Source: Nocardioides sp. YR527
Lineage (GTDB): Bacteria; Actinomycetota; Actinomycetes; Propionibacteriales; Nocardioidaceae
Direction of reading: 5' to 3'
DNA length: 64,000 nucleotides
Assembly (NCBI RefSeq): GCF_900101045.1
Contig: NZ_FNFN01000005.1
Span: 310,001-374,000 of the forward strand
The position numbers and the translations under genes were made by a program. Under the pieces are notes generated by a model that did no database searches, was not told the DNA's origin, and worked only from the letters and a program-made list of their open reading frames with translations. Position 1 is the first letter of the stretch. Each line of letters opens with the position of its first letter. Shown piece after piece: positions 13,490 to 21,609 of this stretch.

Positions 13490-14560
13490 GTGGAAGACCG
13501 TGCCCGTGCTCGCGCCCGCGATCGCGCCGGGAGACGACGCGTCCCGTTCCTACCGCTGGTGGCGGGGCTGCTGCTCGCCTCGGCGCTGAGCGTGGTGGCG
13601 TCCCTGGCGTTCGGGTCCGAGCACATCCCGCTCGCCGATGTGGTTGCGACGGTGACCGACCGGCTCGAGGGGGAGACCCCCGGGAGATGGGACGTGATCG
13701 TGTGGGAGCTGCGGCTGCCCCGCGCGCTGATGGCGCTCGTCGTGGGCGCCGGGCTGGCCGTCGCCGGCGCCGGCATGCAGACCCTGGTGCGCAACCCGCT
13801 GGCCGACCCGTTCCTGCTCGGCATCAGCTCCGGCGCAGCAGTGGGGGCGACGGCTGCGATCACCACCGGCGCCCTGGTCGGCTTCGGGATCTACGCGGTC
13901 TCGACCGGTGCCCTGCTCGGGGCGATCGGGGCAGCGCTGCTGGTCTGGCTGGTGGCGACCGCGCAGGGCGGACTGACCCCGATCCGGCTGGTGCTCTCCG
14001 GGGTGGTGCTCTCCTCGGGGCTCTCCGCGATCTCCTCCTTCCTGGTCTTCGCCAGCGACGACCCGCGGGCCGCCAACTCGGTGATGTTCTGGATGCTCGG
14101 CAGTGTCGGCGGCGCCAGCTGGGAGAAGCTGTGGGTGCCCGCGGTCGTCGGCCTCGTGCTCGCCGCCGGGATGCTGGCGTTGCACCGTTGGCTGGACGCG
14201 CTCGCCGCCGGGCCGGAGACCGCGGCGGCGCTCGGTGTGAACGTCGTGGCGCTGCGCGGCGCCCTGTTCGTCGGCCTCTCCGTGCTGGTCGGCGTGCTGG
14301 TCGCGGTGAGCGGCGGGATCGGGTTCGTCGGCCTGATCGTGCCGCACGCCGCCAGGCTGCTCGTCGGGGCTCGGCACCGGGTGGTGCTCCCGGTCGCGGC
14401 ACTGGGTGGCGGGCTCTTCCTGCTGTGGGTCGACGTGCTCGCGCGGATGGTGGCCCGACCGCAGGAGATCCCGTTGGGGGTGGTCACCGGCGTTGTCGGT
14501 GCACCGCTCTTCCTGCTGCTGATGGGCCGCAGCCGCTATCGGTTCGGCGGCGAGCGATGA
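13490..14560 (+). CDS. btuC: FecCD/BtuC-type ABC transporter permease, probably for cobalamin
   Basis: The 356-residue protein has about nine to ten hydrophobic segments after a charged N-terminus. Motifs LRLPRALMALVVGAGLAVAG, LVRNPLADPFLLGISSGAA and GGIGFVGLIVPHAARLLVG are typical of the FecCD family that moves corrinoids, siderophores and haem. GTG 13490 is preferred because GAGAGG lies nine bases upstream; the longer in-frame start at 13376 lies in the riboswitch. The stop overlaps the ATPase start. Cobalamin as substrate is inferred from the riboswitch and the surrounding B12 genes. Confidence 0.88.
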   Translation: MEDRARARARDRAGRRRVPFLPLVAGLLLASALSVVASLAFGSEHIPLADVVATVTDRLEGETPGRWDVIVWELRLPRALMALVVGAGLAVAGAGMQTLVRNPLADPFLLGISSGAAVGATAAITTGALVGFGIYAVSTGALLGAIGAALLVWLVATAQGGLTPIRLVLSGVVLSSGLSAISSFLVFASDDPRAANSVMFWMLGSVGGASWEKLWVPAVVGLVLAAGMLALHRWLDALAAGPETAAALGVNVVALRGALFVGLSVLVGVLVAVSGGIGFVGLIVPHAARLLVGARHRVVLPVAALGGGLFLLWVDVLARMVARPQEIPLGVVTGVVGAPLFLLLMGRSRYRFGGER

Positions 14561-15393
14561 GCACCGGTCCGGTGCTGCGGCTGCGCGGGGTCGGGGCCCG
14601 TCTGGGTGAGCGTGAGGTGCTGCGCGACATCGACCTCGACGTACCTGCGGGGACCAGCCTCGGGATCGTGGGCGTGAACGGGGTGGGGAAGTCGACGCTG
14701 CTGCGCATCCTCGCCGGCGTACTGCGTCCGAGCGTGGGGCAGGCCCAGCTCGCCGACGACTCCGGTCGGCTCCAGGAGACCTCCCGGATCGGCTCGCGCG
14801 AACGCGCCCGCCGGCTGGCGTACGTCCCCCAGGAGGAGGTCGCCTCCGCCGAGCTGCTCGTCGGGGAGATGGTGGCGCTGGGCCGGGTGCCGCGCACCCG
14901 GCCGTGGTCGCGAGGTGGTCGTCAGGAGCGCGAGATCGTCCGGGCGGCGCTCGACGCCGTCGGCCTGGCCGACCGTATCGACGACCCCTGCGACCGCCTC
15001 TCCGGCGGCGAGCGGCGCCGGGCGGTGCTCGCTCGCGGCCTCGCCCAGGAGAGCCCGGTGATGCTCCTGGACGAGCCCACGAACCATCTCGACGTCGCCT
15101 GGCAGCTGCGGCTGCTGCAGACCGTCGCCGACCGGGCCGAGACCCTGGTCGCGACGATCCACGACCTCGACCTGGCGCTCCGTACCTTCGACCAGCTGGC
15201 GGTTCTGGGTCGGCCCCCGGGCAGCGACCCCGAGGCGGGTCCGGCGACCGTCGTCGCCCACGGCCCGCCTGCCGAGGTGCTCGACGCGATCAGCGTCGAT
15301 CTCCACTTCGGCGTCGGCTCCGTCCAGGTGCCCCACCCGCACCTCGATCAGGCACATCTCCTCATCCACCCCCGGAAGGACCACTCGGCATGA
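14557..15393 (+). CDS. btuD: ABC transporter ATP-binding protein (BtuD type)
   Basis: The 278-residue ATPase powers the adjacent permease. It has Walker A GVNGVGKST near residue 39, the signature LSGGERRRAVLARGLAQ and Walker B VMLLDEPTNHLD, followed by the switch histidine in ATIHDLDLAL. ATG 14557 overlaps the permease stop, and its own stop overlaps the binding-protein ATG, so the three transport genes are coupled. The C-terminus is somewhat long and histidine-containing (HPHLDQAH), of unknown meaning. Confidence 0.88.
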   Translation: MSTGPVLRLRGVGARLGEREVLRDIDLDVPAGTSLGIVGVNGVGKSTLLRILAGVLRPSVGQAQLADDSGRLQETSRIGSRERARRLAYVPQEEVASAELLVGEMVALGRVPRTRPWSRGGRQEREIVRAALDAVGLADRIDDPCDRLSGGERRRAVLARGLAQESPVMLLDEPTNHLDVAWQLRLLQTVADRAETLVATIHDLDLALRTFDQLAVLGRPPGSDPEAGPATVVAHGPPAEVLDAISVDLHFGVGSVQVPHPHLDQAHLLIHPRKDHSA

Positions 15394-16487
15394 TCTCTCT
15401 CCCGACCATCCCCGTACGTCGCGGCGTCCTCGCCTGCCTCGCCGCGCTCGCGCTCGGCTCGACGATCCTCACGGCCTGCGGGACGGAGGAGACCGCCGCC
15501 GGCACCGCCGGGCAGGGCGCGATCACCGTCGAGAACTGTGGCGAGAAGGTGACCGTGGATGCGCCGGTCACCGAGCTCTACGCCTACGACGGCGGGATCA
15601 TCTCCATCGCCCTGGCCGTCGGCGCCCGCGACGAGCTCGTCGCGGTCACCGGCATCGCCCGGGATCAGGAGCTGCTCGAGCTGGCCTACCCGAAGGACCG
15701 GGTCGATGAGCTGACGGTCGTCGGCGACGACTACCCGACCCTCGAGACCGTCCTCGCTCTCAAGCCGCAGATGATGTTCGCCGGCTGGAACTACGGGTTC
15801 AGCGAGTCGCGCAACCTGATCCCGGAGACCGTCGAGGAGCACGGCATCGAGACCTACCTGCTCAGTGAGTCCTGCCGCCAGGAGGACGGCGACCGCGGCA
15901 CGATGGAGGCCTGGACGGCGCTGCGTACCGACCTGCTCAACATCGGTCGGCTGACCGGCCATGGCGCGGAGGCGAAGAGGGTCGCGGCCGACATCGACGC
16001 GCGCCGCGAGGCCCTGGAGAACGCGCCCAGGCCTGCGAAGGCGCCGACCGCGTTCCTCTTCGACTCCGGCACCGACGCGATCTTCACCTCCGGCTCCTTC
16101 GGCGCTCCGCAGGCCATCTTCGACACCGCTGGGGTGACCAACGCGACCGCCGACGTGGAGGACACCTGGACCGAGGTCGGCTGGGAGCGTCTCGCTGCCG
16201 CCGACCCCGACGTCATCTACTTCGTGGACTACCCCGGCCAGTCCTACGAGGAGAAGGTCAAGGTCCTCCAGGCCCACCCGGCCTCGCGCGACCTGACCGC
16301 TGTCAAGGAGCAGCGGTTCGTGAACCTGCCGTACGCGATGTGGGTCTCCGGTCCGATCAACATCGACGCCGCCGAGTGGGTCCGCCGCTCGCTCGAGCAC
16401 TTCGGGCTCGCGCCCGAGTCCGGGATCGAGCCGAGGCTCGACATCGCCGATCTCACCAACCTCGTCGGCAACCAGTGGCTCCGCTGA
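15390..16487 (+). CDS. btuF: Substrate-binding lipoprotein of the ABC transporter (BtuF/FecB family)
   Basis: The 365-residue protein has an N-terminal lipoprotein signal with lipobox LTAC near residue 29, so it should be anchored outside the membrane. The mature part has the two-lobed periplasmic-binding layout of BtuF/FecB proteins: VTVDAPVTELYAYDGGIISIALAVGA, ETVLALKPQMMFAGWNYGFSE, and a C-terminal YFVDYPGQSYEEK region. It delivers corrinoid to the permease by inference from the riboswitch-controlled operon. The SD GGAAGGA precedes ATG 15390. Confidence 0.85.
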   Translation: MISLPTIPVRRGVLACLAALALGSTILTACGTEETAAGTAGQGAITVENCGEKVTVDAPVTELYAYDGGIISIALAVGARDELVAVTGIARDQELLELAYPKDRVDELTVVGDDYPTLETVLALKPQMMFAGWNYGFSESRNLIPETVEEHGIETYLLSESCRQEDGDRGTMEAWTALRTDLLNIGRLTGHGAEAKRVAADIDARREALENAPRPAKAPTAFLFDSGTDAIFTSGSFGAPQAIFDTAGVTNATADVEDTWTEVGWERLAAADPDVIYFVDYPGQSYEEKVKVLQAHPASRDLTAVKEQRFVNLPYAMWVSGPINIDAAEWVRRSLEHFGLAPESGIEPRLDIADLTNLVGNQWLR

Positions 16488-16495
16488 GATCCCGC

Positions 16496-16600
16496 TATAG
16501 TGCACGCAACGGACATGAGGAAGCCGGTGGAACTCCGGCACAGTCGCGCTACTGTGACACCGCCTCGCGGCGGTGGAGTCAGACCCGAGTGTCCGTCCAA
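16496..16600 (+). promoter_or_regulatory. Compact cobalamin riboswitch and -10 element upstream of cbtBA
   Basis: GAGGAAGCCGGTGGAACTCC followed by GGCACAGTCGCGCTACTGTG is the B12-box core, closed by complementary ends ACGGACA and TGTCCGT at about 16507 and 16590. It is shorter than the other four copies. A -10 hexamer TATAGT lies at 16496-16501. CbtB follows 40 bases later behind a strong SD (GAGGAGG). Confidence 0.85.
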
Positions 16601-16640
16601 CCCCAACGAACAGGGACGCAGGTATCCCTGAGGAGGACAT

Positions 16641-16856
16641 ATGTCTCAGCACGCTGTGGCACCCGTCGCCGGCGCCGCTCTGCCCACCATCCCGCTCCGT
16701 GAGCTCGCCCCTTGGGCGCTCTTCTTCGGTCTGCTCGGTCTTCTGGTGCTCTTCTTCATCAGCGCCGACCAGGGCGCCGTCTCGATCCCGTCCGGCACGC
16801 TCGTCCACGAGTGGGTCCACGACGGTCGTCACCTGCTCGGCTACCCCTGCCACTGA
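16641..16856 (+). CDS. cbtB: Cobalt transporter small subunit CbtB
   Basis: The 71-residue protein has one membrane segment (ALFFGLLGLLVLFFISADQ, about residues 27-45) followed by a short tail HEWVHDGRHLLGYPCH. The histidine-rich C-terminus is the metal-binding signature of CbtB proteins, which are regularly encoded with CbtA under B12 riboswitches. A strong SD precedes the ATG. The stop overlaps the cbtA start. Confidence 0.9.
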   Translation: MSQHAVAPVAGAALPTIPLRELAPWALFFGLLGLLVLFFISADQGAVSIPSGTLVHEWVHDGRHLLGYPCH

Positions 16857-17632
16857 TGAGTGCGCGTGCATTTCTCGTACGCGGCCTGCTAGCTGGACTC
16901 CTCGCCGGAGTCGCCACCTTCCTGGTGGCGTACTCCGTCGGTGAGCCGCAGGTCGGTGCTGCCATCGCGCTGGAGGCCGGTGCCGACGGGCACTCGCACT
17001 CCCATGCGGCCGAGGAGGCCGAGGGCGGTGAGGAAGAGGCCGCCGAGGTCTCCCGCACCAACCAGAGCACCTGGGGGCTGCTGACCGGCACCCTGGCCGT
17101 CGGCGTCGCGCTCGGGGGCATCCTCGGGCTGGTCGCCGCGGGCACGATGGGTCGTCTCGGACGGCTCACGCCGGGACAGTCGACCGCGCTCGTCACCCTG
17201 ATCGGGTTCGTCGCGGTCGCGCTGGTGCCCTTCCTCAAGTACCCGGCGACCCCACCGGCGGTCGGCAGCGGAGACACCATCGGAGTCCGCACCGCGGTCT
17301 ACTTCGCCTTCCAGGCGCTCTCGGTCGTTGCGGCGGTGGTCGTGACGTACGCCGCCGTGCGGCTGCGCGGGAGGCTCGGCACCTATGCGGCCGTGGTCGG
17401 CGCGATCGCTGCCTACCTGGTCGTCATGGTCGTCGCCGGGGAGCTGTTCACGACGGTCAACGAGGTCGGGGACTTCCCGGCCGACACGTTGTGGTTCTTC
17501 CGCCGGGCCTCACTGATCACGCTCGCCACGATGTGGGGCGTGCTCGGGGTGGCGCTGACCGGCCTGGTGATCAGGCTGTACGCGGCGGAGCGCGCCGTCG
17601 CGGAGCGAAAGGCCCTTGCCGCGAGCCTGTGA
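16856..17632 (+). CDS. cbtA: Cobalt transporter membrane subunit CbtA
   Basis: The 258-residue protein has about five to six membrane segments and a histidine/glutamate-rich loop (DGHSHSHAAEEAEGGEEEA, about residues 41-60) that probably binds cobalt outside the membrane. MSARAFLVRGLLAGLLAGV is the usual CbtA N-terminus. ATG 16856 overlaps the cbtB stop by one base. The pair is thought to import cobalt for the corrin ring, which fits the neighbouring cobaltochelatase genes. It ends 17 bases from the convergent CbiX-like gene. Confidence 0.88.
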   Translation: MSARAFLVRGLLAGLLAGVATFLVAYSVGEPQVGAAIALEAGADGHSHSHAAEEAEGGEEEAAEVSRTNQSTWGLLTGTLAVGVALGGILGLVAAGTMGRLGRLTPGQSTALVTLIGFVAVALVPFLKYPATPPAVGSGDTIGVRTAVYFAFQALSVVAAVVVTYAAVRLRGRLGTYAAVVGAIAAYLVVMVVAGELFTTVNEVGDFPADTLWFFRRASLITLATMWGVLGVALTGLVIRLYAAERAVAERKALAASL

Positions 17633-17649
17633 GCAGGCCACGAGAAGGT

Positions 17650-18354
17650 TCAGCAGCGGGGGAGGCGGTAGGCCTCCACGGGGCGGCCGTCGGCCAGGTG
17701 CTCACGCACGATCACCCGGGCGGCGGCCGCTTCCACGTTGCCGTACCAGACATCGTCGGGCTGGACGCTGAGCACCGGCGCCTGATTGCACGGGAACTGG
17801 CAGCCGGTGTGGGTGATCAGCAGGTCGTCGTCGCCGAGACCGGCCTCCATCGCACCCAGGATCACGGCCCTGGCGGTCTCCTCCGAGCCCTTCGCGGTGC
17901 AGCGCGGGCCGCGGCAGATCAGGACCTGGCGTACGTGGTCCGGGACCCGCTCCCAGGCGGGCGAGGTGAGTCCGGGCTCGGTGCCGGTGATCGGCCGGGG
18001 GTCATGGAACGTGAGGTGGTCGCGGGTGGTGGCCAGGCGGGGCGCGACCTGGATCTCGGGGCGGTCTCCGGAGCGTTCACGCCACCAGTGCGCAGCGATC
18101 CGGCGGAGCCAGGAGTGGCCAGGGGCGAGCGGGCCGAGGCTGACGCCGACCAGGGTGATCGTGGCGGCGCCCTCATCGGCGAGCCGGGTCAGCTCGCGGG
18201 AGAGCGACGGGTCGCCCATCTGCAGGAAGGCGAGGTCGGCGGCGTGCTCGTCGGCCCAAGCGCGCAGGTCATCGCGCCGGTCGACGTCGGTCACGGACAT
18301 ACCCACGAGGATTCTCGCCTGTGACAGAGGATCCGACCTTGTGAAGTCGTTCAC
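17650..18354 (-). CDS. CbiX-like domain with C-terminal [2Fe-2S] ferredoxin-type domain
   Basis: The 234-residue protein is probably a hybrid. Residues 15-120 resemble the CbiX/SirB chelatase fold ([37 protein letters not shown]). The second half has [14 protein letters not shown] and [12 protein letters not shown], the cysteine spacing of thioredoxin-like [2Fe-2S] ferredoxins. GTG 18354 overlaps the cobK stop; ATG 18300 is an alternative that would start after a long hairpin. A direct role in cobalt insertion is not certain because CobN-ChlID already provides an aerobic chelatase; a reductive role on the corrinoid is also possible. Confidence 0.65.
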   Translation of the reverse strand: MNDFTRSDPLSQARILVGMSVTDVDRRDDLRAWADEHAADLAFLQMGDPSLSRELTRLADEGAATITLVGVSLGPLAPGHSWLRRIAAHWWRERSGDRPEIQVAPRLATTRDHLTFHDPRPITGTEPGLTSPAWERVPDHVRQVLICRGPRCTAKGSEETARAVILGAMEAGLGDDDLLITHTGCQFPCNQAPVLSVQPDDVWYGNVEAAAARVIVREHLADGRPVEAYRLPRC

Positions 18355-18368
18355 GAGGTCGGATCCTC
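18327..18368. promoter_or_regulatory. Long perfect hairpin across the cobK/CbiX-like junction, containing a Rex-like operator sequence
   Basis: Nineteen-base arms (GAGGATCCGACCTTGTGAA and its complement with a single G-T pair) surround the loop GTCG. The stem covers the cobK stop and the proposed GTG start of the next gene. The centre TTGTGAA-GTCG-TTCACGA matches the Rex operator pattern TTGTGAA-N4-TTCACAA in all but one base. It may act as an attenuating hairpin between the genes, a protein site, or both. Confidence 0.5.
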
Positions 18369-19103
18369 GGTCCTAGCGCCCGCCGACCGCAGCACCCAGG
18401 ACACCGCGTCGTCGACGTCGTTGACCGTCGTGACCTCCCCGGGCCCACTGGGGCGCCGCACCACGACCACCGCGAGCCCCAGCTCAGCAGCTGCCTCCAT
18501 CTTCGGCCACGTGTAGCTGCCGCCGGAGTCCTTGGTGATGAGCACGTCGCTGCGATGCTCTCGCATCAGCGCCAGCTCGCCGTCGAGGTCGTACGGCCCG
18601 CGGCTGGTCAGCAGCGTCCAGGGCTCGGGTAGATCGAGCTCCGGCCGGTCGACGACGCGGGCGAGTGCCGCGTGCCCGGCCAGTGCCGGGACGAACCGGG
18701 CGAGCTCCTGGCGGCCGACCGTGATGAACGGACGTTCCCCCAGCTCAGCGGCAAGCTCGGCGGCCTGGTCGTGGGTGTCGACGTAGGCCCAGGACGGGTC
18801 CGCCGGCCAGCCCGGCCGCTCCAGCCTGAGCAGGGGGTGGCCGGTCTGCGCACAGGCCACCACCGCGTTGGCCGACATCCCGCGCGCGAACGGATGCGTA
18901 GCGTCGACCACGGCATCGAACTGGTCGAGAGCCCCCCTCAGGCCCTCGACCCCACCGAACCCCCCGATCCGGACCTTCCCCGCCGGCAGCCGCGGCCGCG
19001 CCACCCGCCCGGCCAGCGAGGACGTGACATCCACCCCCGCCTCGACCAGCCGCGCCGCCAGATCCCGCGCCTCCCCGGTCCCGCCCAGGATCAGAAGCCT
19101 CAT
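18351..19103 (-). CDS. cobK: Precorrin-6A reductase CobK
   Basis: The 250-residue NADPH-dependent enzyme reduces precorrin-6A to dihydro-precorrin-6A (precorrin-6Y). The N-terminus [19 protein letters not shown] is the dinucleotide-binding loop, [16 protein letters not shown] is the CobK/CbiJ signature, and [20 protein letters not shown] lies near the C-terminus. ATG 19103 overlaps the cobQ stop and the TGA overlaps the next gene, so it is embedded in the leftward cobN operon. Confidence 0.93.
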   Translation of the reverse strand: MRLLILGGTGEARDLAARLVEAGVDVTSSLAGRVARPRLPAGKVRIGGFGGVEGLRGALDQFDAVVDATHPFARGMSANAVVACAQTGHPLLRLERPGWPADPSWAYVDTHDQAAELAAELGERPFITVGRQELARFVPALAGHAALARVVDRPELDLPEPWTLLTSRGPYDLDGELALMREHRSDVLITKDSGGSYTWPKMEAAAELGLAVVVVRRPSGPGEVTTVNDVDDAVSWVLRSAGARTEDPTS

Positions 19104-20827
19104 CGGATGATCCCCCCGCTGGTCGAGCCGCCCCCGCTGGTCGAGCCGCCCCCGCTGGTCGAGCCGCCCCCGCTGGTCGAGCCGCCTCCGCTGGTCGAGC
19201 CGCCCCCGCTGGTCGAGCCGCCTCCGCTGGTCGAGCCGACGCCCCCGCTGGTCGAGCCGCCGGAGCCGCTAGGCGGAGGCGTGTCGAGACCAACACGGTC
19301 CGCTGCCGCGCTCGAGGGCACTGTGTTGGTCTCGACACGACGTCGTTCGTCCCTCACGACGTCGGCTCGACCAGCGTTCCCCTGAGCGAGGTCGAGCAGG
19401 GCGTCGAGGTCGAGGTGCTCCTCGACGAGGTCACCGATCAGGTCGAGCCGGCGCTCACGGGCAGCCGGGAAGGAGACCTCGGACGGGGCCCGGTCGAGCG
19501 TCGCCTCGAGGAAGGCGCCGCGCAGGGCATCCCCCTCCAGACTGCCGTGCCACATCGTGCCGAAGACCTGTCCGGCTCGCGCGCCGCCCAGGAACTCGGT
19601 GACTCCGTCGCCGCGGGTGATCCGGCCGTGGTGGATCTCGTAGCCGCTCGCCTCGACCCCGAGCGCGGACCCGGTGGGCAGGCGGAGGTTCTTGATGGGG
19701 GTGAAGTCGGTGCGTACGTCGAGCAGTCCCAGCCCCTCGACCTCCGTCACGGACCCCTCTACCCCGTCGGGATCGGCGATCACGCCGCCGAGCATCTGGA
19801 AGCCACCGCAGATCCCGAGGAGCGGGCGGCCGCGGCGTACGTGCTCGACGATCGCGACGTCGAGGCCACGCGAGCGGAGCCAGGCCAGGTCGCTGATCGT
19901 GGACCGGGTGCCGGGCAGGACTACCAGGTCGGCATCGGCGACGTCAGCAGGCGAGGAGGCGAAGACGACGTCGAGGTCCGGTTCGAGGCCGAGCGCGTCG
20001 ACGTCGGTGAAGTTGGAGATCCGGGGGAGGCGTACGACCGCTACCTTGCGGGTGGCACCGGCCTCCGCACGCCGCCCGTCGAGGTCGAGCGCGTCCTCGG
20101 AGTCGAGCCACAGCGACGGCTCCCAGGGCAGCACGCCGAAGACGGGACGCTCGGTGAGCGACTCCAGCGACTCGAGCCCGGGCTTCAACAACCCGAGATC
20201 ACCGCGGAACTTGTTGATCACAAAACCGCTGATCAGAGCCTGGTCCTCGGGCTCGAGGAGGGCCAGGGTGCCGTACATCGCCGCGAACACCCCGCCCCGG
20301 TCGATGTCGCCGACGACCACGGTCGGCAGCCCGGCGTGCCGTGCCAGCCCCATGTTGACGTAGTCCCCGGCCCGCAGGTTGATCTCCGCCGGGCTGCCCG
20401 CTCCCTCCGCGACGATCACGTCGAAGCGAGAGGCGAGATCGTCGTACGCGGCATGGGCCGCGGTCGCCAGATGCCGGCGCCCCGCCTCCCAGTCGTGCGA
20501 GGACACCTCGCCCGCGGGATGCCCCATCAGCACGACGTGGCTGCGGCGGTCGGAGCCGGGCTTGAGCAGCACCGGGTTCATCGCCGGCTCCGGGGTGACC
20601 TGCGCGGCGCGGGCCTGCACCCACTGGGCTCGGCCGATCTCGGCCGTCGCCCCGTCATCGACTCCGGTGGTCGAGCTTGTCGAGACCACCATCGAGTTGT
20701 TGGACATGTTCTGGGCCTTGTAGGGCGCCACCTTGACGCCGCGGCGGGCGAACGCCCGGCACAGCCCGGTCGTCACGACCGACTTGCCGGCATCCGAGGT
20801 GGTGCCGGCGACCAGCAGCCCGCTCAT
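19100..20827 (-). CDS. cobQ: Cobyric acid synthase CobQ with repeat-derived C-terminal extension
   Basis: The 575-residue enzyme amidates the b, d, e and g side chains of adenosylcobyrinate a,c-diamide using glutamine and ATP. It has the N-terminal P-loop-like [10 protein letters not shown] near residue 7, [13 protein letters not shown], the glutaminase nucleophile in [13 protein letters not shown] and the GYEIHHGR motif. Normal CobQ ends near [10 protein letters not shown]; here about 85 further residues come from the mosaic repeat, ending in GGGSTS copies. ATG 20827 overlaps the cobF stop, and despite the insertion the stop still overlaps the cobK start. Confidence 0.93.
   Translation of the reverse strand: MSGLLVAGTTSDAGKSVVTTGLCRAFARRGVKVAPYKAQNMSNNSMVVSTSSTTGVDDGATAEIGRAQWVQARAAQVTPEPAMNPVLLKPGSDRRSHVVLMGHPAGEVSSHDWEAGRRHLATAAHAAYDDLASRFDVIVAEGAGSPAEINLRAGDYVNMGLARHAGLPTVVVGDIDRGGVFAAMYGTLALLEPEDQALISGFVINKFRGDLGLLKPGLESLESLTERPVFGVLPWEPSLWLDSEDALDLDGRRAEAGATRKVAVVRLPRISNFTDVDALGLEPDLDVVFASSPADVADADLVVLPGTRSTISDLAWLRSRGLDVAIVEHVRRGRPLLGICGGFQMLGGVIADPDGVEGSVTEVEGLGLLDVRTDFTPIKNLRLPTGSALGVEASGYEIHHGRITRGDGVTEFLGGARAGQVFGTMWHGSLEGDALRGAFLEATLDRAPSEVSFPAARERRLDLIGDLVEEHLDLDALLDLAQGNAGRADVVRDERRRVETNTVPSSAAADRVGLDTPPPSGSGGSTSGGVGSTSGGGSTSGGGSTSGGGSTSGGGSTSGGGSTSGGGSTSGGIIR
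19119..19376 (+). repeat. Mosaic palindromic repeat with eight-copy 18-base tandem head array inside cobQ
   Basis: On the + strand the head CTGGTCGAGCCG occurs eight times, at 19119, 19137, 19155, 19173, 19191, 19209, 19227 and 19248 (18-base period, last step 21). It is followed by the stem GCCGGAGCCGCTAGGCGGAG, the tail GTGTCGAGACCAACACGGTC, a 20-base spacer and a reverse unit with stem GACGTCGT/ACGACGTC ending GGCTCGACCAGCG. On the cobQ strand the array codes for GGGSTS repeats. Confidence 0.92.
20664..20690 (+). repeat. Short repeat relative inside the 5' part of cobQ
   Basis: CCGGTGGTCGAGCTTGTCGA followed by GACCACC shares the GGTCGAG head and the TCGAGACCA part of the tail, with a minimal CTTG stem. 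It is read within cobQ as [10 protein letters not shown], between the KAQNMSNN motif and the rest of the ATPase domain. It could be a chance palindrome or a minimal family member. Confidence 0.4.
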
Positions 20828-21609
20828 GCTTTCGGTGCCCGCAGGAGGTAGATGTCCATGACCCACCCCGACGTCTCTCGCAACCGTGCCCGAGCCGACT
20901 CGATCGCCGGGAGCACCTCGCCGACCACCCCCGCGACCAGCTCCTCCTCACGGGTGCCGAGGTTTCCGCCCCACCAGATCCGCCAGTCCTCGAGCCCGGG
21001 GAGGTCGACGACCCGGTTGAGCATCACCACGAGGTTGTCGTGCCCGGCCTCGACGGCATCGAGCACCGCGCGGCCGGTGGTGACGTAGAGCGGGCGCCCG
21101 ACGTCGTGGAGCACCAGGCGGTGGCGCGCGGCCAGCAGCTGCACCGAGGAGATCCCGGGGATCACGTCGACCTCGACGTCGAGCTGCGCGGTGATCTGGT
21201 CGACGACCCGGATCGTGGAGTCGTAGAAGGCCGGATCACCCCAGACCAGGAAGCCGACGTCGCCGGGGTTCTCGGCCAGCACGGCGAGGTAGCGATCGAC
21301 CCGGGCGCGGTGCCAGTCGGCGACGGCCTTCCGGTACTCCGCGTCGGTCCCGGTGAACTCCTCGCGACGCTCGCGGGGAGCGTCGTCGACCTTCACCACT
21401 CGCGCGGGAGCGGTCAGGTGGCGGTCGAGCAGCTCCTCGCGGGCCCGCACCAGCGGATCCGGCATCCCGCCCTTGGCCGTCCCCGACTTGTCGGTGACCA
21501 GGAAGTAGTCGACCGACCGCATCGCGGTCACGGCCTCGAGGGTGACCTGGTCGGGGTCACCGGGGCCGACCCCGATGATCTTGATCCGACGCTTGCCAGA
21601 AGAACTCAT
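20824..21609 (-). CDS. cobF: Precorrin-6A synthase (deacetylating) CobF
   Basis: The 261-residue SAM-dependent enzyme methylates C1 and removes the acetyl group of precorrin-5, an exclusive step of the aerobic B12 pathway. It shows the methylase loop IIGVGPGDPDQVTLEAV at residue 10, FLVWGDPAFYDST, VIPGISSVQLLAARH and the C-terminal [17 protein letters not shown] 21609 overlaps the cobN stop. The presence of CobF, CobK and CobN together marks the oxygen-dependent route. Confidence 0.93.
   Translation of the reverse strand: MSSSGKRRIKIIGVGPGDPDQVTLEAVTAMRSVDYFLVTDKSGTAKGGMPDPLVRAREELLDRHLTAPARVVKVDDAPRERREEFTGTDAEYRKAVADWHRARVDRYLAVLAENPGDVGFLVWGDPAFYDSTIRVVDQITAQLDVEVDVIPGISSVQLLAARHRLVLHDVGRPLYVTTGRAVLDAVEAGHDNLVVMLNRVVDLPGLEDWRIWWGGNLGTREEELVAGVVGEVLPAIESARARLRETSGWVMDIYLLRAPKA

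Noticed and set aside
18351..18368. cobK/CbiX hairpin as an ordinary terminator
   Set aside because: The downstream gene overlaps the cobK stop and appears coupled. There is no T-tract, so attenuation or protein binding is at least as likely.
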